A stretch of 64,000 nucleotides of DNA from Shimia aestuarii (GTDB taxonomy: Bacteria > Pseudomonadota > Alphaproteobacteria > Rhodobacterales > Rhodobacteraceae), in assembly GCF_900114635.1 (NCBI RefSeq), contig NZ_FOTQ01000001.1, positions 124,001-188,000 of the forward strand, read 5' to 3'. The notes beneath the pieces were generated by a model. The model did no database searches and was not told the origin of the DNA. It was given only the letters and a program-made list of their open reading frames with translations. A program made the position numbers and the translations under genes. Every line of letters starts with the position of its first letter. Positions within the stretch are counted from its first letter, which is position 1. Of this stretch, positions 28,282-36,399 are shown piece by piece.

Positions 28282-29316
28282 CTAGCCCAGCGTGCGACCG
28301 ATAAAGTTCAGCCAGTTCTGATGCGTGATCCCGGCGATCAGGGCCTCGCCATACCCATGTGCGCGCATCGCTCCGACCAGCACCGGCAATTCCCCGGCAG
28401 AGGCCAGCTCCGCCGGCATCGGCGCTCCGTCGAAATCCGACCCCAGTCCAACATGGTCCTCACCTGCCAGCGCAATCATGTGATCGAGATGGCGCAAGGC
28501 CGCATCCATGCATCCTTCCGCCTGCATCCGCCCATCCGCGCGCAGAAACATGGTGCCGAAATTCAACCCCGCCATGCCGCCGGTTTGCCCGATCATGCGC
28601 AGTTGATCATCGGTCAGGTTGCGCGCACCGGGGCTGACCGTGTGGGCATTGGAATGCGTCGCCACCAACGGCACCCCCGCCTCGCCGACATCAAGGAACC
28701 CCTTGAACGTCAGGTGGCTTGTGTCCACGATCATACCCAGTTCCGCGCACCGCCCTACCAGCCGCTTGCCCGCCTCACTCAGTCCCGGCCCCGTATCGGG
28801 GTCGGACGGATAGCGGAACGGCACGCCGTGCCCAAAGATGTTGGGCCGCGACCAGACCGGCCCCAAGGATCGCAACCCCGCCGCATAGAGCACATCCAGC
28901 GCCAACAGGTCGGCATCAATCGGTTCCGCCCCCTCAAGATGCATGAGCACCGCCATCTGCCCGGCGGCCATGGCCGCCTCGATCTCGCCCCGGCTCCGGC
29001 AAATCTTCAGCGCCCCGGCGCGCTCCAGCACCACCAGCACCGCCGCCTGCTCGACGATCATCTTCAACGCCGCGCTTTGCTCCAGCGGACCGGGCAACGG
29101 CTCATCATAGGGCGGCTCGAACGTGGGCATCACGAATTCCCCCTCCGGCGGCGCAAACAGCGCAAAGAACCCGCCCTTCATCCCGCCCCGACGCGCCTTT
29201 TCAAGGTCGATATGCCCGGCCTCAGACCGCGCAAAACGCGCCGCCAGATCCTGTGCCCCCCCTTTCCAAAGCCGCAGAACTGCATCGTTGTGCCCGTCAA
29301 AAACCGGAACCGTCAT
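28282..29316 (-). CDS. Membrane dipeptidase (renal dipeptidase family, M19)
   Basis: Zinc dipeptidase of the M19 family, which hydrolyses dipeptides including those with a C-terminal D-residue. Metal ligands are recognisable as His/Asp in DGHNDAV, Glu in HLEGAEP, His in THSNAH and Asp in GSDFDGA. ATG 29316 follows an AAGGG ribosome site; the longer GTG-type start adds a non-homologous leader. The 344-residue length is normal. No signal peptide is visible, so a cytoplasmic role is likely. It sits between the SDR and GntR genes in a same-strand run. Confidence 0.85.
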   Translation of the reverse strand: MTVPVFDGHNDAVLRLWKGGAQDLAARFARSEAGHIDLEKARRGGMKGGFFALFAPPEGEFVMPTFEPPYDEPLPGPLEQSAALKMIVEQAAVLVVLERAGALKICRSRGEIEAAMAAGQMAVLMHLEGAEPIDADLLALDVLYAAGLRSLGPVWSRPNIFGHGVPFRYPSDPDTGPGLSEAGKRLVGRCAELGMIVDTSHLTFKGFLDVGEAGVPLVATHSNAHTVSPGARNLTDDQLRMIGQTGGMAGLNFGTMFLRADGRMQAEGCMDAALRHLDHMIALAGEDHVGLGSDFDGAPMPAELASAGELPVLVGAMRAHGYGEALIAGITHQNWLNFIGRTLG

Positions 29317-29362
29317 CCCTTGCCCTTTCCTGCCTACGTCCGCCGGACCACCCGGCACCCCG

Positions 29363-30127
29363 TCAATCCGCCGTCCATCCCCCGTCGATCATCATCGACG
29401 TTCCCGTGACAAGCGCCGAAGCCTGCGATGCAAGATAGACCACCGCCCCCATGATATCCTCGACCTCACCCACACGCCCCAGCTTGATCTTGTCTTCCAC
29501 CCACCGGCGCCGCGCGGGGTCTCCCAGCGTCTGCGCCCCCAACGGCGTGCGGATGAAGGTCGGACAGATCGTGTTGATGCGGATGCACTCCGGCCCCCAT
29601 TCGATCGCCATGGCCTTCACCATGCCTTCCAGCCCGTGCTTGCTGGCGCAATAGACCGCGCGATCGATGCCCCCGACATGTCCCATCTGGCTGCTGATAT
29701 GGATGATCGACCCCGGCGTACCTTCACGCATCATCGCCTTCGCCGCTTCGGCCGACAGGAAATAGGCCGCGCGCAGGTTGAGCCCCATCACCGCGTCAAA
29801 ATCCACCGGCGCGGTCTCGATCGCGGGGGAATGCCGCGCCGTTCCCGCCGAATTGACCACCACGTCAAAGGCCCGGGCCTCAAAGACCTGCGCCAAGGCG
29901 CCAAGGTCGCAGATGTCCAACACCAGCGCCTCTGCCGACTGCCCCCGCGCCTGGATCGCGGCCACCGTTTCGTCCAGTTTCTTCGCCCCACGCGCCACGC
30001 AGACCACATGCGCCCCCGCAGCGGCCAGCGCGGCCGCACACCCCTGCCCGATCCCCGACGAGGCACCGGTCACAAACGCGCTCTGACCCGCAAGGGAAAA
30101 CGAAGGCGTCTCTGGCAACTCGGTCAT
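29363..30127 (-). CDS. Short-chain dehydrogenase/reductase
   Basis: A 254-residue classical SDR. The cofactor motif TGASSGIGQG is near residue 20, NSAG near 90, and the catalytic Ser, Tyr and Lys are in HISSQMGHVG and YCASKHG. The C-terminal TGTSMMIDGGWTAD is typical. ATG 30127 has AGGAAGAG upstream. The neighbouring fumarylacetoacetase-type hydrolase resembles 2,4-diketo-3-deoxy-L-fuconate hydrolase, which works after an SDR that oxidises 2-keto-3-deoxy sugar acids. That pairing is the best functional hint. Confidence 0.82.
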   Translation of the reverse strand: MTELPETPSFSLAGQSAFVTGASSGIGQGCAAALAAAGAHVVCVARGAKKLDETVAAIQARGQSAEALVLDICDLGALAQVFEARAFDVVVNSAGTARHSPAIETAPVDFDAVMGLNLRAAYFLSAEAAKAMMREGTPGSIIHISSQMGHVGGIDRAVYCASKHGLEGMVKAMAIEWGPECIRINTICPTFIRTPLGAQTLGDPARRRWVEDKIKLGRVGEVEDIMGAVVYLASQASALVTGTSMMIDGGWTAD

Positions 30128-30207
30128 GAACTCTTCCTGTCCCGCAACAAATCCGCCCCATGTTGCGCCGCTTGCAAACCCGGCGCAACCGCAGTGCAAA
30201 CCGCCCC

Positions 30208-30262
30208 ATCCTTCATTTTGCCAGAAATACTCCGGGGGGTCCGGGGGCCGCGCCCCCGGCCT
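30208..30262 (+). repeat. Intergenic hairpin repeat, copy A
   Basis: CTTCATTTTGCCAGAAATAC, then TCCGGGGGG and a perfect 8-bp hairpin (CCGGGGGC, loop CGC, GCCCCCGG at 30241-30259). Closest to copy B at 40816. It lies between two minus-strand genes, antisense to both. Confidence 0.7.
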
Positions 30263-30274
30263 CGCGGCAGGCGT

Positions 30275-31135
30275 TCAGCTCTCGTCACCAAGCGCGACCA
30301 CCTGCTGCGACTGTTCCCCAAGCCCCTCGACCCCAAGGCGCAGCACATCCCCCGGCTTGAGCCAGACCTGCGGGCTCTGCCCCATGCCCACCCCCGGCGG
30401 TGTCCCCGTGCAGATCAGGTCGCCCGGCTCCAGCCGGATGAACTCGCTCAGGTAACTGACGATGGTCGCGCAATCGAAAATCATCCTGTCGGTGTTCCCG
30501 GTCTGCATCCGCTTGCCGTTCACCTCCAGCCACATGTCCAGCGCCCCGCCATCGCCCAGTTCGTCCCCGCTGACCAGAACCGGCCCCGTGGGGCAGAAAT
30601 TCGGAAAACTCTTGCCCTTGGCCCATTGCCCGCCCCGCTCCTGCTGCCAGGCGCGCTCGGACACGTCATTGACCACGGTAAAGCCCAGGATGTGATCGAG
30701 TGCTGCGTCTTTCGGGATATTCAGCGCCTCTTTTCCGATCACGATGCCCAGTTCGACCTCCCAGTCGAGCTTGCTCATTTTCGGGCTGTAAAGGATGTCG
30801 TCATTCGGCCCGCAATAAGTGCCCGAGGATTTGTTGAACAGGATCGGCTCCTGCGGCACAGGAAGCCCCGCTTCCGCCGCGTGATCCGAATAGTTCAGCC
30901 CGATGCAATAGATATTCTTCGGCTGCGCCACCGGCGGCGCAATGCGCTTGCCCGCCACATCCGCCACCGGCAAGCTCTCAGGGTCCGTTGCCTTCAGCGT
31001 CGCGATCACTTCGGGTGTCAGGCGGTGCGGCCCGAAATCCCCGACGATCGCGGACGCATCGCGCGCGCGCCCCTCCCCATCCAACAAACAAGGCGTCTTG
31101 GCCCCGTCACGATCCCCAAAGCGCATCAACTTCAT
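30275..31135 (-). CDS. Fumarylacetoacetate hydrolase family protein, diketo-deoxy-fuconate hydrolase-like
   Basis: A 286-residue FAH-fold metal-dependent C-C hydrolase. The core NIYCIGLNYSDHAAEAG, the metal-binding Glu-Glu pair region DWEVELGIVIG, and GTPPGVGMG are intact. The text closely resembles bacterial 2,4-diketo-3-deoxy-L-fuconate hydrolases, which cleave the product of a partner SDR to pyruvate and a hydroxyacid. ATG 31135 follows GGGG. It is the first gene of the leftward run. 5-oxopent-3-ene-dicarboxylate-type hydrolases are the alternative. Confidence 0.8.
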   Translation of the reverse strand: MKLMRFGDRDGAKTPCLLDGEGRARDASAIVGDFGPHRLTPEVIATLKATDPESLPVADVAGKRIAPPVAQPKNIYCIGLNYSDHAAEAGLPVPQEPILFNKSSGTYCGPNDDILYSPKMSKLDWEVELGIVIGKEALNIPKDAALDHILGFTVVNDVSERAWQQERGGQWAKGKSFPNFCPTGPVLVSGDELGDGGALDMWLEVNGKRMQTGNTDRMIFDCATIVSYLSEFIRLEPGDLICTGTPPGVGMGQSPQVWLKPGDVLRLGVEGLGEQSQQVVALGDES

Positions 31136-31382
31136 CTGCGTGTCCCCTCGACATGATCCCTGCCCTCGCACGATCCGCGGGGCGTCGGGTTTTGGCGCAA
31201 ACCACCATCCCGGCGCACAACGAACACATGGGCTTCACCGCATATGACCACGCTCGCGCAGCAGGTGAAAGGCCCAACAAACGACCGGCGCAGGGGGCGC
31301 TTCGTGCGAATGCCGCATCCGCGCCACATTTCCGCCCCAATAGGCTGGTCTGCTGCACATTGTTCAATGGGAGAAAACCAGT

Positions 31383-31598
31383 ATGGCCCTGATCCTGATT
31401 TTTGTTGGAAGCTTCATCGGCATCATTGTCGCAACGATCCAGATGCTGTTCCAGGACGCAACCTTCTGGCAGGGTTTGGTGACCTACATGACCTTCTCCC
31501 TTGGCTTCCCGCTGATGACCGGTCTACTGACCTGGGGGCTGTCCGGCCTGCGCACGCCCTCTCATGATGCCGAGGAATATGGCTGGCATAAGGCCTGA
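31383..31598 (+). CDS. Small two-helix membrane protein
   Basis: 71 residues: a hydrophobic N-terminal helix (about 2-22), a second at about 32-54, and a polar tail ending SHDAEEYGWHKA. GGGAG lies 9 bases before the ATG. No family is recognised. It stands alone in the 31172-31624 interval, flanked by minus-strand genes, and the 210 bases before it hold nothing else identifiable. The strong ribosome site and membrane pattern argue that it is real. Confidence 0.6.
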   Translation: MALILIFVGSFIGIIVATIQMLFQDATFWQGLVTYMTFSLGFPLMTGLLTWGLSGLRTPSHDAEEYGWHKA

Positions 31599-31624
31599 TT
31601 ACAGGGTCTGACCAAGGGGCCTGA

Positions 31625-31969
31625 TTACCCGATCATGTCGTCGTCGAACCGTGCCCGGATCAATTCATCGATCCGCAATTCATCAGCGATCTTCATCTGC
31701 GCCCATGTGGCGAGCAACCGATTGATCCGCTCCTGGTATCCCTTGCCCATCGCCCGGTAAAACCGCGCCACCGACTTGTCAAGATAGAGCGTCACCTTCT
31801 CCTTCGGCTCCTGAACATCCACATCCTGTTCCAGCGTGTGCCACGCATCGGGAATGTCCTCGCGCAGCGACGCCGACAGCCAGATTTCCGAGTTGAGATA
31901 CACAAGATTACGGGTCAGCGTGTCCCGGGCGATGCGTTGCGTCTTGGTCAGGCGGCGGGTCTCGGGCAT
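31625..31969 (-). CDS. BrnA antitoxin-like protein, orphan
   Basis: A 114-residue protein whose C-terminal half (KEKVTLYLDKSVARFYRAMG, then YQERINRLLATW) matches the ribbon-helix-helix BrnA antitoxin type. The N-terminal 50 residues are an extra RK- and L-rich domain. GGAG precedes ATG 31969. No BrnT-like toxin gene is adjacent on either side, so it is probably a stand-alone regulator derived from an antitoxin. An 11-bp-period triple repeat is 66-98 bases upstream. Confidence 0.65.
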   Translation of the reverse strand: MPETRRLTKTQRIARDTLTRNLVYLNSEIWLSASLREDIPDAWHTLEQDVDVQEPKEKVTLYLDKSVARFYRAMGKGYQERINRLLATWAQMKIADELRIDELIRARFDDDMIG

Positions 31970-32034
31970 GGCAGGTCTCCTTTGCCGAAACCCTGCCACC
32001 GTGCGCTTAACACGCCCCTAGCCCACCGAACGGC

Positions 32035-32067
32035 GACACCGACGCAATACCGACGTGATACCGACGC
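32035..32067 (-). repeat. Three tandem 11-bp units upstream of the BrnA-like gene
   Basis: GACACCGACGC, AATACCGACGT and GATACCGACGC head to tail, matching the array at 23593 in unit, copy number and orientation relative to the downstream minus-strand gene. A shared regulator is implied. Confidence 0.7.
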
Positions 32068-32099
32068 GTTACTGCCCCCCCGAATTTTCGCCCCTCGAC

Positions 32100-32507
32100 C
32101 TAGTCATTCGGCCACGGCGCATCCTCGGCAGGAACCTCGCGCGGACGCCCATCCTCGTCGATTGCCACGTAGGTAAAAACCGCCTCGGTCACCATTTCTG
32201 ACGTGCCCTTGCGCGGCTTGTTGGCCCAGGCTTCGATCCGGATTCCCATCGAGGTGCGCCCGACGCGCTCAACCCACGCCCACACGCACAGCACATCCCC
32301 CACCTTGACCGGTCGAATGAACTTCATCGCGTCCACGGCAATTGTTGCCACCCGCCCGCGCGCGCGCTGCGCCGCGACGATGCCGCTGGCAATGTCCATC
32401 TGGCTCAACACCCAGCCGCCGAAGATATCGCCGTTGATGTTCACGTCCGCGGGCATCGCCACCACGCGCAACGTCGCTTCGCTCTGGGGTTGGATTTCTT
32501 CTGCCAT
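32100..32507 (-). CDS. Acyl-CoA thioesterase, YciA-like hotdog protein
   Basis: A 135-residue single hotdog domain with NINGDIFGGWVLSQMDIASG, the typical YciA/BFIT-type acyl-CoA thioesterase segment containing the catalytic Asp, and RGRVATIAVDAMKFIRPV. It is predicted to hydrolyse short to medium acyl-CoA in the cytoplasm. ATG 32507 has a GGAA site. It is divergent from the geranylgeranyl reductase-like gene. Confidence 0.83.
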   Translation of the reverse strand: MAEEIQPQSEATLRVVAMPADVNINGDIFGGWVLSQMDIASGIVAAQRARGRVATIAVDAMKFIRPVKVGDVLCVWAWVERVGRTSMGIRIEAWANKPRKGTSEMVTEAVFTYVAIDEDGRPREVPAEDAPWPND

Positions 32508-32596
32508 GTCCAGTTCCTTTTTCCTGCCACACCACCCTAACCCTCTGGCACGACCGGCGAAAGCTGGTAGAAGCACGGGGGGCAATGAGGCACGCC

Positions 32597-33748
32597 ATGC
32601 AGAAATTCGACATCATCGTCATCGGCGCCGGCCCCGCGGGCAGCGCAGCGGCAACATGGGCGGCCCGGCAGGGGCGCTCGGTCGCGCTTGTCGACAAGGC
32701 CCGGTTTCCCCGCAACAAGCTCTGCGGCGGCCTTTTCACCGAACGCAGCCGTGCCTACTACCATGAGATTTTCGGACAGGATTTCGATCTATCGCGCGCC
32801 GTCACCCGCCGCGACATCGCCTTTTGGCATGACGGCACCGAACTGGCGGTCCTGCATGACATCCCGCCGCTGCATCTCACCATGCGACTGGATCTCGACA
32901 ACACGCTTTTCACCCACGCCCTCGCGGCAGGGGCCACGGATTATTCCGGCCACGCAATTGCAGAACTCTCTGACAACAAAGTGACATTTCGCGACGGCAC
33001 GCAGATTTCAGGCGCCGTCCTGATCGGCGCCGACGGGGTCAATTCCATCGTCGCCCGCCACCTTTTCGGCACCCCTTTCAACAAGGATACCATCGGCTTC
33101 GGCCTCGAAATCGAAGTCCCGCCCGACGCGCAAAACCCCGCCGACCAACCGCTCCGCATCGACTTTGCCGCTGCCACATGGGGTTATGGCTGGTCCTTCC
33201 CGAAACAAGGCTCAACCACCGTTGGCGTTGGAGGTCTGCACGCCCCGAACCCGGACATGAAGGCGCATTTCTCGGGCTATCTGGAAACCCTTGGCATTGA
33301 TCCGAAACAAGCCCGGTTCAAGGGCCACTACCTCCCGTTCGGAGATTTCCGAGAACATCCGGGCCGCGGCCATATTCTTTTGGCGGGAGACGCCGCAGGG
33401 CTTGTCGATCCGATCACCGGCGAAGGCATCGCCTTTGCCATGAAAAGCGGCCAACTGGCGGCGCAGGCCGCCTGTGATGCGCTCTCTGCCGGAACGCCAC
33501 AATCGGCACTCACCCTTTACAAAACAGCCCTCGGGGACATGCTGCGCAACCTGCGCATCGCCCGTCGCCTGCGCCGCATCATCTTCGCGCCCCGCTGGCA
33601 AAAGGCCTTTGTCAGCACCTTCCGACGCTCGGGCACGGTGCGCATGCAATACATGGCGCTGCTCGCAGGCGAGCTCGAATACCCCGAACTCGCCCGCAGC
33701 GTCGTTACGCGCCTGCCGCGCTACCTGCTCAACGCATTGCGGCGATAG
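32597..33748 (+). CDS. Geranylgeranyl reductase-family FAD oxidoreductase
   Basis: A 383-residue flavoprotein. The FAD fold IIVIGAGPAGSAAATWAA is at the N-terminus, KLCGGLFTERS follows, and GDAAGLVDPITGEGI is the second FAD motif. Relatives reduce isoprenoid double bonds in chlorophyll or archaeal lipids, but many bacterial members are uncharacterised and act on quinone or lipid substrates. No photosynthesis genes are beside it. ATG 32597 has GAGG 6 bases upstream. Confidence 0.78.
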   Translation: MQKFDIIVIGAGPAGSAAATWAARQGRSVALVDKARFPRNKLCGGLFTERSRAYYHEIFGQDFDLSRAVTRRDIAFWHDGTELAVLHDIPPLHLTMRLDLDNTLFTHALAAGATDYSGHAIAELSDNKVTFRDGTQISGAVLIGADGVNSIVARHLFGTPFNKDTIGFGLEIEVPPDAQNPADQPLRIDFAAATWGYGWSFPKQGSTTVGVGGLHAPNPDMKAHFSGYLETLGIDPKQARFKGHYLPFGDFREHPGRGHILLAGDAAGLVDPITGEGIAFAMKSGQLAAQAACDALSAGTPQSALTLYKTALGDMLRNLRIARRLRRIIFAPRWQKAFVSTFRRSGTVRMQYMALLAGELEYPELARSVVTRLPRYLLNALRR

Positions 33749-33755
33749 CCAGCGC

Positions 33756-34187
33756 TCAGGTATTCGCCTTCACCCAATTCACGATTGCCTGTGAAGGCAT
33801 CGCGCCCGACTGTCGTGCCCGCTCTTTACCATTCGCAAAGGCCGCCATGGTAGGAATGCCCCTGATCCGGTACTTCGCGCCCGCATTCGGGTGATCCTCG
33901 GTGTTCAGCTTGACCAGACGCACCTGCCCGGCCAATTCACCTGCCGCCGCCTGATATTGCGGCGCCATCTGGCGGCACGGCCCGCACCACGGGGCCCAGA
34001 AATCCACGACAATGGGCAGATCATCATTGCGCGCCGCCTTCTCCAGCGTCGCTAGGTCCACCTCGGCCACCTTGCCCCCCACAAGCTGCGCGCCACAGGT
34101 GCCGCATTTCGGCCCCGCCGTCAGCTTTTCAAACGGCACACGGTTCAACTGGCCGCATTCAAGACAGGTGAGTTTCTTGCCACTCAT
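33756..34187 (-). CDS. trxC: Thioredoxin 2 (zinc-ribbon thioredoxin)
   Basis: Cytoplasmic disulfide reductase. The N-terminal zinc ribbon has two CXXC pairs (CLEC, CGTC), then a thioredoxin fold with the active site WCGPC and cis-Pro in GIPTM. The 143-residue length matches TrxC. ATG 34187 is preferred over GTG 34193 because GGAG is 7 bases upstream. The zinc ribbon distinguishes it from TrxA. Confidence 0.93.
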   Translation of the reverse strand: MSGKKLTCLECGQLNRVPFEKLTAGPKCGTCGAQLVGGKVAEVDLATLEKAARNDDLPIVVDFWAPWCGPCRQMAPQYQAAAGELAGQVRLVKLNTEDHPNAGAKYRIRGIPTMAAFANGKERARQSGAMPSQAIVNWVKANT

Positions 34188-34232
34188 GTCCACTCTCCAA
34201 ATTACATTCCAATTTCAATATATATAGAGACC

Positions 34233-35279
34233 TTACACCGATTGTGAAGACCGCCCCAACATTACAGGCAAGAGGATCGGCAGGATCAGCAACCGCCCCA
34301 GATGGCAGGCCGCCACGAACCCGGCATCCGCCCCAAGGATGGCCCCCATAGCGATCATCGTCTCCAACCCGCCGGGTGCAAACGCTACCACCACATGGCT
34401 TGCGGGCATCGCAAGATACCATGCCACCGGCACCGAAACCGCCAGCGCCATTCCCATGGTCACAACCGTCGCGCTCAACCCGGCAAAAGCGGTTTTTGCC
34501 AGCATTCTCAGCGTGATCCCGCTGAACCGTGTCCCGATCAGCGTGCCAATCGCGCCAAACCCGATCAACGCCAGGGTCGGATGCACCGCCCCCGGTGTCC
34601 ACTCCACCAGATGGGCCAGTGCCGATACCGCCATGCCCCCGATCAGGTAATGCGCCGGTACACGAAACCGTTTCAGGATTGGCCCCAAACCGGCCCCCGC
34701 CAGCATCAACATCGCCAGCGCACCCCACGCCATGACCTCTTGCGGCACCGGAACGCTCCGGTTCAAGTCCGCCCCGGCCAGCGCCAGCGCAAAGGGAACG
34801 GCCAGCGTCATTGCCATCACCCGGATCGTCTGGATCACCGTAATCCGCATCACGTCTGCATCAATCTCGGCACTCATCGCAATCACGAAGCTCAGATGCC
34901 CCGGCGACGAGGCCAACAGCGCCGCGCGCCGCTCAAACCCGAACCCCCGCATCAGAAGCTGCTGACACACCACCATGATCGCCACCAGCATCCCGCCAAG
35001 GGCCAGCATGGCCAGCGGCCAGCGCGTCATGGCCTCGCGCGCTTCGGCGTTCATCCCCGCGCCAATCCCGACCCCCACCAGCAGGAACACCAGGTCCCGC
35101 ACCGGCACCGCCAACTGGAGCCGTACCCCGCTCAACGCGACCAGCCCAACCATCACCGCCGGCCCGGTAATCTGGTAAAGCGGCAGACCCAGCCAGCGCG
35201 CCAGCACAGCCCCCATCGCCCCGATTACAAGGGTTACGGCGGTCTGTACCAAAGGCGAGGACTCGATCCAGTGTATCAT
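34233..35279 (-). CDS. AbrB-family membrane protein
   Basis: A 348-residue polytopic membrane protein of the AbrB (formerly called putative ammonia monooxygenase) family, with about ten hydrophobic segments arranged as two repeats. Conserved PGHLSFVIAM and the C-terminal FAPGGLETMIAMG mark equivalent positions of the repeats. The transport substrate is unknown. It is transcribed alone, towards trxC. Confidence 0.82.
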   Translation of the reverse strand: MIHWIESSPLVQTAVTLVIGAMGAVLARWLGLPLYQITGPAVMVGLVALSGVRLQLAVPVRDLVFLLVGVGIGAGMNAEAREAMTRWPLAMLALGGMLVAIMVVCQQLLMRGFGFERRAALLASSPGHLSFVIAMSAEIDADVMRITVIQTIRVMAMTLAVPFALALAGADLNRSVPVPQEVMAWGALAMLMLAGAGLGPILKRFRVPAHYLIGGMAVSALAHLVEWTPGAVHPTLALIGFGAIGTLIGTRFSGITLRMLAKTAFAGLSATVVTMGMALAVSVPVAWYLAMPASHVVVAFAPGGLETMIAMGAILGADAGFVAACHLGRLLILPILLPVMLGRSSQSV

Positions 35280-35310
35280 GGTTCCGCGCTATCACACTTC
35301 GCGTTGATCC

Positions 35311-35347
35311 AAAAGAAACGGGCCGAAGGATAAATCCCACGGCCCGC
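35311..35347 (-). terminator. Terminator of the pyrimidine ABC transporter operon
   Basis: On the minus strand a CGGGCCG/CGGCCCG stem with a 14-base loop is followed by TTTCTTTT, 23 bases after the binding-protein stop codon. Confidence 0.75.
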
Positions 35348-35369
35348 TCAAACCTTGAACAAAAGCGCC

Positions 35370-36359
35370 TTAGTTCAGCGCCTTGTCCGTGATCGCATGG
35401 GTCCATGCGCCTTCCGGTTTCTTGGTGATGACCGGGTCCGAGCCGCCCGACATCAGGCTGTCCACGGTCCGCTCATAGTCGGCCGGGTCCAGCGCGCCAT
35501 TCGAACCGGCGGTCAACTTGGCGATTTCGCCCATCATGCGCTTCTGATGCTTCTCGGTCTGCGCACCCGATGCATCGTTGTCCAGAACGATCATCGCAGC
35601 TTCATCCGGGTTCGCCTCTGCGTATTTCCAGCCCTTCATCGAAGCGCGCACGAACCGCACCATCTTGTCGACAAAGGCCGGATCGTTGAGGTTGTCCTCC
35701 AGCACATACATGCCGTCTTCCAGCGTCGCCACGCCCTGATCCTCATACTTGAACACCACGAGGTCATCCGGGCTCAGACCCGCGTCGATGATCTGCCAGT
35801 ATTCGTTATAGGTCATGGTCGACACACAAGCCGCCTGCCCCTGCAGGATCGGATCGACGTTGAAGCCCTGCTTGAGCACGGTCACGCCGCCATCCGAACC
35901 GTCCGTCGCGAGGCCCAGCTTGCTCATCCAGCTCAGGAAGGGATATTCGTTGCCATAGAACCAGACGCCCAGCGTCTTGCCTGCAAAATCGGCTGGCGAC
36001 GACACGCCCGCATCCTTGCGGCAGGTCAGCATCATGCCCGACGACTTGAACGGCTGCGCGATATTGACCAGCGCCAGACCCTTCTCACGGCTGGCCAGCG
36101 CCGACGGCATCCAGTCCAGAACCACGTCGGCACCACCGCCCGCGATCACCTGCGCCGGTGCGATATCCGGGCCACCCGGCTTGATGGTGACGTTGAGGTC
36201 TTCTTCTGAGTAGAACCCCTTATCGAGCGCCACGTAGTAGCCCGCGAACTGTGCCTGCGTGACCCATTTGAGCTGCAGGGTCACGTCGTCGGCCGCCTGC
36301 GCCATGCTGGCGGCAAGCCCAAGCGCTGCGGCGCTGATGGTTTTCATCAGTGTCTTCAT
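35370..36359 (-). CDS. NMT1/TauA-type periplasmic binding protein, probable pyrimidine importer
   Basis: 329 residues with a cleavable signal peptide (cut about AQA/AD at residue 22) and an NMT1/THI5-like fold: LQLKWVTQAQFAGYYVALDK, then DVVLDWMPSALASREKG. Such proteins bind pyrimidine, thiamine-precursor or taurine-like ligands. It is the last gene of an operon with two permeases and an ATPase, directly downstream of dihydropyrimidinase. Uracil, thymine or a dihydropyrimidine is therefore the likely ligand; RutG-type permease genes are absent. Confidence 0.85.
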   Translation of the reverse strand: MKTLMKTISAAALGLAASMAQAADDVTLQLKWVTQAQFAGYYVALDKGFYSEEDLNVTIKPGGPDIAPAQVIAGGGADVVLDWMPSALASREKGLALVNIAQPFKSSGMMLTCRKDAGVSSPADFAGKTLGVWFYGNEYPFLSWMSKLGLATDGSDGGVTVLKQGFNVDPILQGQAACVSTMTYNEYWQIIDAGLSPDDLVVFKYEDQGVATLEDGMYVLEDNLNDPAFVDKMVRFVRASMKGWKYAEANPDEAAMIVLDNDASGAQTEKHQKRMMGEIAKLTAGSNGALDPADYERTVDSLMSGGSDPVITKKPEGAWTHAITDKALN

Positions 36360-36399
36360 TGTTTTTCTCTCCTTGTTGAACGTTTCATTTTTGTTTTTC

